NCBI RefSeq assembly: GCF_040564635.1
Contig: NZ_CP159837.1
Coordinates: forward strand, 3,645,001-3,709,000
Reading direction: 5' to 3'
Source: Planktothricoides raciborskii GIHE-MW2
GTDB taxonomy: Bacteria; Cyanobacteriota; Cyanobacteriia; Cyanobacteriales; Laspinemataceae
DNA: 64,000 nt
A model generated the notes under the pieces. That model searched no databases, had not been told where the DNA came from, and worked only from the letters and a program-made list of their open reading frames with translations. Positions 57,037 to 64,000 of the stretch are shown here, piece by piece. The position numbers and the translations under genes were made by a program. How positions within the stretch are numbered: position 1 is the first letter of the stretch; each line of letters begins with the position of its first letter.

Positions 57037-57270
57037 CGTACCAATCTCGATTCCTCCTTGAACGCGAGGCCAAAAAAGGTAGGGTGTGTTAGGCGGTGGG
57101 TGAATATTTTGAGCAAAATCCGAGAAATTAAATCACCGCCGTAACGTACCAATCTCGATTCCTCCTTGAACGCGAGGCCAAAAAAGGTAGGGTGTGTTAG
57201 GCGGTGGGTGAATATTTTGAGCAAAATCCGAGAAATTAAATCACCGCCGTAACGCACCAATCTCCATTCC
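57005..57270. repeat. 108-bp tandem repeat at ctaA 3' end
   Basis: The unit contains GTAACGTACCAATCTCGATT, CCTTGAACGCGAGGCC, GGTAGGGTGTGTTAGGCGG and AAAATCCGAGAAATTAAATC. GTAACG recurs at 57033, 57141 and 57249, exactly 108 nt apart. The first unit begins inside the last codons of ctaA. The GTGTGTTAGGCGG...CCGCCGTAACGCAC ends resemble the 70-bp MITE near 51400. It separates ctaA from ctaB. Confidence 0.92.
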
Positions 57271-57307
57271 TATAAAACTTTTTGACCGCAGATCGGGAAA
57301 ATAATCT

Positions 57308-58300
57308 ATGCAAGAAATCATCAATAACAATGCTCAACGACACCATGAAAACTTTTGGCAAGTCGTTAAAAGTTACTACCAACTGACCAAACCGAGAATT
57401 ATCCTGCTGCTGTTAATTACCACCTCGTCAAGTATGTGGGTAGCCGCTAAAGGAGAAGTCGATCCGCTGTTAGTCCTGGTGACGGTGACTGGGGGTGCGT
57501 TGGCTGCGGCTGCGGCGAATACGATCAATTGTCTGTATGACCGGGATATTGACTATATTATGGAACGCACCAGGCATCGTCCCTTGCCTTCCGGTCGGAT
57601 TCAACCTCGCGATGCTTTGATTTTTGCGATCGCCTTAGCCGCTGCCTCGTTCACCTTGCTGACCACTTTTGCTAACTTGCTGGCGGCGCTATTGGCCATG
57701 TCCGGCATTGTCTTTTATGTCCTCATCTATACTCATTGGTTAAAACGCCATAGTACGCAAAATATTGTCATTGGTGGGGCTGCCGGTGCTATTCCGCCCT
57801 TGGTGGGTTGGGCCGCAGTGACCGGGGATTTGACTTGGGCGCCTTGGGTAATGTTTGCCATTATTTTCCTCTGGACACCGCCTCATTTTTGGGCTTTGGC
57901 TATGTATATTCGCAATGAATATGCGGAAGTGAATGTACCCATGTTGCCGGTAATTTCTGGTAATGAAACTACCGCTTATCAGATTTGGCTTTATACCTTA
58001 ATTATGCTCCCCGCCACATTTTTGCTGGTGTTTCCTTTGCAAGCTAGTGGCCTGGTTTATGGGGCGATCGCTCTTTGGCTGGGAGGTATTTTTGCCCTGA
58101 AAGCTTGGCAACTGTTGAAAAATCCCGACGATCAAGATATGGCTAGAGGATTGTTTAAATATTCCATCTATTATCTGATGTTACTTTGTGCGGGTATGGT
58201 GGTGGATAGCTTGCCGGTAATCCATCACTTCAATACGGTGTTGGCGGAGAATATGCAAAGTTTAATCGGCGGGATTATTGGGACGATCCTAGGGGCGTAA
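57308..58300 (+). CDS. ctaB: Protoheme IX farnesyltransferase (haem O synthase)
   Basis: CtaB adds a farnesyl group to haem b to make haem O, the substrate of CtaA. The 330 aa form a UbiA-type polytopic protein. The Asp-rich prenyl-diphosphate motifs are [20 protein letters not shown] (near 80) and the second loop [17 protein letters not shown] (near 215). The N-terminal [20 protein letters not shown] is typical. The order ctaA-ctaB, divergent from ctaCDE, is standard in cyanobacteria. Confidence 0.96.
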   Translation: MQEIINNNAQRHHENFWQVVKSYYQLTKPRIILLLLITTSSSMWVAAKGEVDPLLVLVTVTGGALAAAAANTINCLYDRDIDYIMERTRHRPLPSGRIQPRDALIFAIALAAASFTLLTTFANLLAALLAMSGIVFYVLIYTHWLKRHSTQNIVIGGAAGAIPPLVGWAAVTGDLTWAPWVMFAIIFLWTPPHFWALAMYIRNEYAEVNVPMLPVISGNETTAYQIWLYTLIMLPATFLLVFPLQASGLVYGAIALWLGGIFALKAWQLLKNPDDQDMARGLFKYSIYYLMLLCAGMVVDSLPVIHHFNTVLAENMQSLIGGIIGTILGA

Positions 58301-58381
58301 AACGAAGCCTGGAGAAACAAACCCGGTTTCGTAGAAGTTACCGGGTTTCTCTGCATTCACCACTTTGTGCTAAAAAGTAAT

Positions 58382-58408
58382 AGAGGGCAATTGTTGCCCT
58401 CTTTTTTT
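58382..58408 (+). terminator. Rho-independent-type terminator after ctaB
   Basis: AGAGGGCAA (58382-58390), loop TTG, TTGCCCTCT (58394-58402), then Ts to 58408: a perfect 9-bp stem with a U-tract. A weaker AAACCCGGT/ACCGGGTTT stem lies just before it (58319-58348). Confidence 0.9.
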
Positions 58409-58443
58409 GTAACTTACTCAAATAATTGATATCTATATTTCCG

Positions 58444-60939
58444 ATGATTGGACAGGTATTCAGTGGCCGTTATGAAATTATCCAAGAATTCAGCCAAGAT
58501 GAGTTCAGCCAGACTTATCTTGCCCAGGATAAAAAAGGACATGGTTCTCCGGTTTGTTTGGTCAAAGAATTCGTTCCTTGTGCAAATTTTTTAAGAGAGG
58601 GCGATCGCGAATTTTTACAGCAGATTTTTCGTCTATTTCAACAAGAAGCAGAAATCTTAAAACAACTCGGACATAGCGATCGCTTTCCCAAGTTACTGGC
58701 ATATTTTCAATACCAAGGAAAGTTTTATCTCGTCCAAGAATTTATTGAAGGTCGGCCTTTACTAGATGAACTGGTGCCCGGTAAGCCCCTGAGTGAAGAA
58801 GAAGTCATCAACCTGTTAGCTGAACTATTAGAAACTTTAGCCATGATTCATTTTTACCATATCAATCATGGCAATATTCATCCTAACAATATTATCCGCA
58901 GTAAGCAAAATCACCAGTTAGTTTTAACGGACTTTGCTGTATTCAAACAAATGCTCAGTCAAAATCCGCAAATTGCGGGAAAATTGGCCGGTTATCAACG
59001 CCCTAAATTAACAGCCGAAACCTGTCTATTTAGCGATGATATTTATGCGGTGGGGATGATTGCCATTCAAGCAATCACAGGAATTCCTGCTGAACAAATC
59101 CCCAGAAATTATAAAACCCATAAAGTTATCTGGGAAGATAAAGTAAAAGTGAAAAATCGCCGGTTATTATCGCTTTTAAATAATATGGTCAGCGTTGGCA
59201 AAAAGCCGCGTAATGTTGTTATTTATAAAGGTTTAAAACCAATCAAAATTATTCAAAAAACATATCAAACTGTATCGCAAAAAAAAATCGATTTAGCTGG
59301 CAGCTTAATTGAGATATTTGCTCAAAACCAATTAGGGAAATTATTAGGATTGATGTGCAGTGGTTCGGCGATCGCATTTTTATTGCTGAATCCATCAACT
59401 TTATATTTTATCAGATATCCTCAAGTGCTGCTCCATCAGGGAATAAGTGGAGAGGCAATGAGTCAATCTAAAGCTTTCGCTCGTTTAGATATTATTGAAC
59501 AAGATTTAACGGTTCGCTCTGCCCCTGTTTCCGAGGAATTAGCCAAAAAAGTTGAGGGAATTGCCAGGAAAATTACGATCCAAATTAAAACCGAAAATAA
59601 GCATCAAGGTTCAGGGGCGATCGTCGCTAAATCTGGCAATCAATACTATGTTTTAACTGCCAAGCACGTCGTGAATAAAATCGATACTTATTCCGTGGTG
59701 ACAAGAGATGGAAAAAGCTATCAAGTTGATGATGATATGGTAAAAAAATTTGCTGGGTTAGATTTGGCAATCTTGCAGTTTACCAGCGAAGAAAATTACC
59801 CAGTTGCCACCTTAGCAAACGATCCATTAAACTATGATGAAACTCGCTGGGGTTTTCTCTCTGGTTGGCCAATTGTGCCAGAAAATAAACCCTCTCATTA
59901 TGAGTTTAATCTAGGCCAACTTGTTAGTCAAGAAATTGCCTTATTAAATATTACCGATGCTAATTCTGTAAATCAAGGTTATGAGTTACTTTATAGCAAT
60001 TTTAGTAAAGCCGGAGTCAGTGGTGGGCCGGTGTTGGATACCCAGGGAAGGCTGATAGGAATTCATGGCGCTGCGAGAGTCGATCGCGTGAATAAAGTTC
60101 AGCTTGGGGATAGTTTGGGAGTGCCAATTAAAAGGTTTCTTGATGTAGTGAATCAAACAAACCTGCCCCAAGAATCGTTAAAAATAGAAGTCAATCCGCC
60201 CGCTAAAATTACTAAAAATAGCCAGAAAATTGAAGGAAAAAATAAGATAAATTTATCCAGGGATTCGGTCTTAGCTGTGAATCAGCCTGCGGATAAAAAC
60301 AATCATAGCCACTGGGTGAATTATGGCAATCAATTATGGCGCATGGGGCTAACTGATGCGGGAATTCAGGCATTTGACGAAGCAATTAAAATTCAGCCAG
60401 ATTTTTATCCTGCTTGGTATTTGCGGGGGTTGGCATTAATAGAAAATCAAGAAGATCCAGAAGCTTTGACATCTTTCGACCGTGTATTAAAGCTTGAGCC
60501 GAAATTTCTCCAAGTTTGGGCAGAACGGGGAAAAGTTTTGGCTGAGTTAGGGGAATACTCAAAAGCAGTTAACTCAATTGAGCAAGGGATTAAAAGCCAT
60601 CAGAAAAATTTGATGTTTCATTGGTTGCATGGAAATTGGCTTTATCGCTCTAAACAATATGTAAAAGCGATCGCCGCCTATAGTAAAGCGATCGAGATTA
60701 AACCCCATCCGTTTGCCTATTATAATCGAGGCGTAGCTCATTATTTGATGCATAACTATACGGAGGCGATCGCGGACTATAATCAAGCTTTACAAATGAA
60801 CTTGAACATCGGCGAAATTTACCTAGCCCGCAGTTTAGCCTATACCGCCCAAGGCAACGCACAAAAAGCGGCTGAAGACTTAGCCAAAGCTGAACAACTT
60901 TTTTGTGAACAACATCGTCCTGAATGTGAAAAAAAATGA
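58444..60939 (+). CDS. Pseudokinase - trypsin-like protease - TPR fusion
   Basis: The 831-aa protein starts at ATG 58444 (MIGQVFSGRYEIIQEFSQDE); a TTG 18 nt upstream is less likely. A Ser/Thr-kinase-like domain (1-260) keeps the VAIK-type Lys (CLVKEF) and a DFG-like LTDFAVF. The catalytic HRD-loop reads INHGNIHPNNII, so the catalytic Asp is Asn: a pseudokinase. A TM (LMCSGSAIAFLLLNPSTLYF) follows. Next is a trypsin-like domain with His (LTAKHVV), Asp (GLDLAIL) and Ser (KAGVSGGPV) intact. Four or five TPRs close the protein (about 610-830). It may be a membrane protease whose outer TPR part binds targets. Confidence 0.82.
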   Translation: MIGQVFSGRYEIIQEFSQDEFSQTYLAQDKKGHGSPVCLVKEFVPCANFLREGDREFLQQIFRLFQQEAEILKQLGHSDRFPKLLAYFQYQGKFYLVQEFIEGRPLLDELVPGKPLSEEEVINLLAELLETLAMIHFYHINHGNIHPNNIIRSKQNHQLVLTDFAVFKQMLSQNPQIAGKLAGYQRPKLTAETCLFSDDIYAVGMIAIQAITGIPAEQIPRNYKTHKVIWEDKVKVKNRRLLSLLNNMVSVGKKPRNVVIYKGLKPIKIIQKTYQTVSQKKIDLAGSLIEIFAQNQLGKLLGLMCSGSAIAFLLLNPSTLYFIRYPQVLLHQGISGEAMSQSKAFARLDIIEQDLTVRSAPVSEELAKKVEGIARKITIQIKTENKHQGSGAIVAKSGNQYYVLTAKHVVNKIDTYSVVTRDGKSYQVDDDMVKKFAGLDLAILQFTSEENYPVATLANDPLNYDETRWGFLSGWPIVPENKPSHYEFNLGQLVSQEIALLNITDANSVNQGYELLYSNFSKAGVSGGPVLDTQGRLIGIHGAARVDRVNKVQLGDSLGVPIKRFLDVVNQTNLPQESLKIEVNPPAKITKNSQKIEGKNKINLSRDSVLAVNQPADKNNHSHWVNYGNQLWRMGLTDAGIQAFDEAIKIQPDFYPAWYLRGLALIENQEDPEALTSFDRVLKLEPKFLQVWAERGKVLAELGEYSKAVNSIEQGIKSHQKNLMFHWLHGNWLYRSKQYVKAIAAYSKAIEIKPHPFAYYNRGVAHYLMHNYTEAIADYNQALQMNLNIGEIYLARSLAYTAQGNAQKAAEDLAKAEQLFCEQHRPECEKK

Positions 60940-60985
60940 GGAAAAATAACCCAAAAGAAGGGATTAAATCCCTAGGGAGTTAGAG

Positions 60986-62953
60986 ATGAAGAAAAGACTC
61001 AGCCACCGGCAACTACGGCACAACCTCCCCTTAATAGCTACCGTTCTCTTTTCCTACTGTCTTTTCGGTTTACTCGGACTCAAGTTAGCCGTCCTTCCTG
61101 GAGATGTGACGGCGGTTTGGATACCAGCGGGAATTGCTCTGGGGGCTGTTTTGGTCTGGGGGAAAAAGATTTGGCCGGGAATTATCCTGGGTTCTTTTAG
61201 TATTTCTTTAGTATTTAATCCCACTCCGGTCAGTTTGGCGATCGGTGCCGTCACCTCTGTGGGCAATACTTTGACACCTTTATTTGGGGCATTTTTTATT
61301 AAACGTTTTACCCACAGTCGTTATCCTTTTCATCGGGCAATTCAGGTATTTCATTTTGTGGGTTGGGGCGCGATCGCCGCTCAAATGATTGGTGCCACTG
61401 TGGGGGTGGGGGCGCTCTGTCTGGGTCAATTTGTCCCCTGGTCAAATTTTGCCCCATCGTGGATTACTTGGTGGGTTTCTAATGCCGCAGGGGTATTGAT
61501 TTTTACCCCGTTACTGTTAACTTGGTATCGCTTTTTGCCTAGTATATATAGTATATACCGAGAAATCGAACCAGAAAATTTTGCCTCTAGGGTTTTTAAG
61601 TATTGCCAGCTTTTTTTGCCAAAAAGTCAATTCTCTCGCCTGGAACTTCTCAGTTGGCTATTGCTTTTTGAAATTGTAAGTGTTTTAGCGTTTTGGCAGG
61701 CTTACCCGGTGGAATATTTAACGATTCCCTTATTAGTTTGGGCGGCTTTTCGGTTTCCCGAAAGCGGGACAACCTTGGCGATCGCCCTAACTGCTTTTAC
61801 GGCGATCGCGGGGACAATTTTGCAGCGCAGTTCCTTTGTCCGGGACGATCTGAATATCTCGCTGCTTTTTTTAGAATCATTTATTGGGGTAATTTCCGTC
61901 GCCACCTTAGTGTTAATGGCGGTTTTGACAGAACGCCGTGATGCATTATCGGGGTTAAAAAAAGCCAAAGACGAGCTAGAAATGCGGGTGATCGAACGCA
62001 CCCAGGAACTCTCGCAAGCCAATGAACAACTGCAACGGCAAGAACTGCATTTAAGAGAAAAAGCTGAATCTCTTGCCCAAACTTTACGGCAACTGAAACA
62101 AACCCAAGCCCAACTAATTCAAAATGAAAAAATGACCAGTTTGGGGCAATTAGTCGCCGGAATTGCCCACGAAATTAACAACCCAGTCAGTTTTATTTAT
62201 AGTAACCTCCAGCCCGCCCAAGAATATTTCCGCGATTTAATCGAACTGATATCTCTTTATCAAGAAAGATACCCAGAACCAGAGGCAGAAATTATTGAGT
62301 TTGAAGAAGGAATTGATTTAGAATTTATCCAGACAGATTGCTTGAAACTTTTGGAATCAATGCAATTTGGTGCCGATCGCATCCAAAAAATTGTGTTAAG
62401 TCTCCGCAATTTTTCCCGCTTAGACGAATCCGCACTTAAGTTAGTAGATATCCATGAAGGAATTGAAAGCACCCTGTTGATTCTGCAACATCGTCTTGAG
62501 GGTTTTAACGCTGATAAAACCAGCGGCAGTAATCATCAGCCCATTGAGGTGATTAAATCTTACAGTGTTCTGCCCAAAGTTGAATGTTTTGCCGGGGAAA
62601 TTAATCAGGTTTTGATGAATATTTTAACCAATGCGATCGATGCTATTGAAGAATGCAATCCACCAAAAGAAGGCCAGATCAAAATTAAAACTAGCTTGTT
62701 AGAAGATGAGCGCGTGTTGGTAGCGATCGCGGACAAAGGTGGAGGGATTGATGTCGCTACGCAATCGCAAATCTTTGACCCATTTTTCACTACAAAACCC
62801 GTCGGTCAAGGGACGGGATTGGGGCTTTATGTTTGCTATGAAACAATCGTCAACAAGCATCATGGGGATTTAATTTGTCGCTCAGAATTAGGGGTGGGAA
62901 CTACTATAGAAATTATTCTGCCTATTCGCCACATTCCCGAAAAAAAGGGGTAG
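60986..62953 (+). CDS. MASE1-domain sensor histidine kinase
   Basis: The 655-aa kinase has an N-terminal MASE1 membrane sensor of about eight helices (residues 15-310; LKLAVLPGDVTAVWIPAGIA, WPGIILGSF). A coiled coil follows (EMRVIERTQELSQANEQLQR). The HisKA box is SLGQLVAGIAHEINNPVSFI, with the phospho-His in AHEINNP. The HATPase follows (LMNILTNAIDAIEECN, DKGGGID, FFTTKPVGQGTGLGLYV). It starts 46 nt after the protease-TPR gene, so the two may be cotranscribed. No response regulator is adjacent. Confidence 0.92.
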   Translation: MKKRLSHRQLRHNLPLIATVLFSYCLFGLLGLKLAVLPGDVTAVWIPAGIALGAVLVWGKKIWPGIILGSFSISLVFNPTPVSLAIGAVTSVGNTLTPLFGAFFIKRFTHSRYPFHRAIQVFHFVGWGAIAAQMIGATVGVGALCLGQFVPWSNFAPSWITWWVSNAAGVLIFTPLLLTWYRFLPSIYSIYREIEPENFASRVFKYCQLFLPKSQFSRLELLSWLLLFEIVSVLAFWQAYPVEYLTIPLLVWAAFRFPESGTTLAIALTAFTAIAGTILQRSSFVRDDLNISLLFLESFIGVISVATLVLMAVLTERRDALSGLKKAKDELEMRVIERTQELSQANEQLQRQELHLREKAESLAQTLRQLKQTQAQLIQNEKMTSLGQLVAGIAHEINNPVSFIYSNLQPAQEYFRDLIELISLYQERYPEPEAEIIEFEEGIDLEFIQTDCLKLLESMQFGADRIQKIVLSLRNFSRLDESALKLVDIHEGIESTLLILQHRLEGFNADKTSGSNHQPIEVIKSYSVLPKVECFAGEINQVLMNILTNAIDAIEECNPPKEGQIKIKTSLLEDERVLVAIADKGGGIDVATQSQIFDPFFTTKPVGQGTGLGLYVCYETIVNKHHGDLICRSELGVGTTIEIILPIRHIPEKKG

Positions 62954-63007
62954 GGTGGGTTAGACCCGCCGGTAATTTTAGCAACTAACAGATAACTTTC
63001 CCGTTGA

Positions 63008-64000
63008 TTACTGAATGGGAAAACCAGGAATGAGGCGATCAATTTCTGCCATTAACTGCATAGTTTCTTTCAGGGCGATCGCAATTTTTTGATAATGCAA
63101 AACCTCATCAAAAGATAAAATACGGCTGGCTTTCTTACGGTCTTTCAGCCATTTATCTAAAACCTGATAACCGCCAATCTTAAAATCCCACAATTCCGGG
63201 GTAATCCCAGCAAAATAGCGAGTTTTATTAATATAAACCCGCTGTTCTTTAGCTTGGTAAGTTACCTCCGTCACGGCATTATCCCCCTCACCACCAACTT
63301 TGGTAATTAATTTATTGAGTTTTTTGGATTTCATTAAATGTAAATTGACTAATTCCTCCCCTTTTGTCCCCAAGTCTCTAAATAATTGGTCATTGCTGGT
63401 TAAAGGAACGCGGGGAAAGTCGATTTTCAGAAATTCGGCATAGCGTTGGCGATAGGTAGGACTGTGGAAAATCCCGTAAATATAGTAAAAAATGGCTTCT
63501 GGGGTGGGGACGTAGCCCAGTTTTTCTCGAATAGCTTCCAAAAATCCTTTAGAAAGATTGGCGGATTTTTCAACGAAAAGATTCCCTTGTTGATTTTGCG
63601 TATCAGGATAGGTATAGAGGGGAAAAACAAAACCATTATTTGATGTTTTGGGTGACATACAGATTACTTCTACAATACTAGAAGCAACTTGTGCATGAGC
63701 AAACGTTTCCCCTTTGGTTAGTCGCGATGTTATCAGAGCAAGATTATTCCCAGCCAGCAGATGCCTCATCACTTCAGAACGCGGCATACAAATAAAACCT
63801 CTTGTTTGTCCTGTGTAGTAAGTAAACCTAACATCAAAAGGGCGATATAATACGGAAACAATTTTATCATTTTCTATTGGACTACGGTTTAAATCTTTTT
63901 GAGCCAGGTCAACTTTCCAGTCTCGTGCATCTTTCCCAAGATTATATTTATTTCGTGCTGTTTCAACCGGGAGAGAGGCAAAGTCTGTCACCGTATCCAT
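63008..64000 (-). CDS. Type ISP restriction-modification enzyme, C-terminal part
   Basis: The frame is open to the right edge, so only the last 330 residues are seen. VSVLYRPFDVRFTYYTGQTR, MRHLLAGNNLALITSR, the segment YYIYGIFHSPTYRQRYAEFL and the end segment YFAGITPELWDFKIGGYQVL match the C-terminal specificity domain of type ISP (LlaGI/LlaBIII-like) single-chain enzymes. Full-length proteins would carry nuclease, helicase and methyltransferase domains upstream, outside this window. Some relatives are free-standing methylases. The gene is convergent with the MASE1 kinase; a GTAGGGTGGGTTAGACCCGC spacer lies between them. Confidence 0.85.
   Translation of the reverse strand: MDTVTDFASLPVETARNKYNLGKDARDWKVDLAQKDLNRSPIENDKIVSVLYRPFDVRFTYYTGQTRGFICMPRSEVMRHLLAGNNLALITSRLTKGETFAHAQVASSIVEVICMSPKTSNNGFVFPLYTYPDTQNQQGNLFVEKSANLSKGFLEAIREKLGYVPTPEAIFYYIYGIFHSPTYRQRYAEFLKIDFPRVPLTSNDQLFRDLGTKGEELVNLHLMKSKKLNKLITKVGGEGDNAVTEVTYQAKEQRVYINKTRYFAGITPELWDFKIGGYQVLDKWLKDRKKASRILSFDEVLHYQKIAIALKETMQLMAEIDRLIPGFPIQ

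Noticed and set aside
57000-57260. Minus-strand frame with a repeated 36-residue peptide
   Set aside because: It is a shadow of the 108-bp tandem repeat; it has no ribosome binding site and is antisense to the ctaA end.

Overview
The window is a piece of cyanobacterial chromosome, most likely from a filamentous Oscillatoriales-type organism. Evidence: the HIP1 octamer GCGATCGC is scattered everywhere; many families are typical of cyanobacteria (Tab2/Atab2, ComB, the LpxB-related TIGR03492-type protein, the ctaCDE / ctaAB arrangement, a tmRNA with tag ANNIVPFARKAATVAA); and the spacers are filled with simple tandem repeats and small palindromic or MITE-like elements. Genus assignment is inference.

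Layout. 1-10.2 kb: an edge-truncated gene, a small coiled-coil ORF, a candidate small RNA, a WYL regulator, precorrin-8X methylmutase, a membrane protein, dapB, an orphan DndE, glutamate dehydrogenase, a membrane-anchored EEP phosphatase/nuclease and a doubled papain-like protein. 10.9-28.3 kb: glgC, then a long minus-strand signalling/redox block: a hybrid histidine kinase split by an in-frame stop, an FHA-flavin reductase-ferredoxin fusion, a NapH-like iron-sulfur membrane protein fused to FHA and cyclic-nucleotide domains, and a Wsp-like chemosensory set (CheA-REC, Cys-rich CheW, receptor); then cysC. 28.4-33.1 kb: ssrA with a textbook promoter, the LpxB-related protein, comB and mtnP. 33.1-36.7 kb: a degraded accessory island with broken and intact toxin-antitoxin genes, three copies of a 129-bp MITE, an IS607-type resolvase remnant and an AT-rich orphan. 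36.8-43 kb: tab2, tsaE, yvcK and an Mla/MCE lipid-transport pair.

43.4-47.5 kb is the most unusual region. A divergent Ro60-like protein (helical N-terminus plus vWA domain) sits beside four predicted structured RNAs on the same strand. All four share a long terminal stem, an internal loop with conserved CCCURAC-like and ACUUG sequences and, in three, a second A/U-rich stem; two carry complete tRNA-like domains. This matches bacterial Y RNAs. An Sm-like small protein, a Nudix hydrolase and a small conserved protein lie in the same stretch.

48-64 kb: an orphan ParA, a VapBC pair whose toxin has lost its first catalytic Asp, a Uma2 protein, the cytochrome oxidase operon ctaCDE facing the haem A genes ctaA-ctaB, a pseudokinase-protease-TPR fusion, a MASE1 histidine kinase, and the C-terminal part of a type ISP restriction-modification enzyme running off the right edge.
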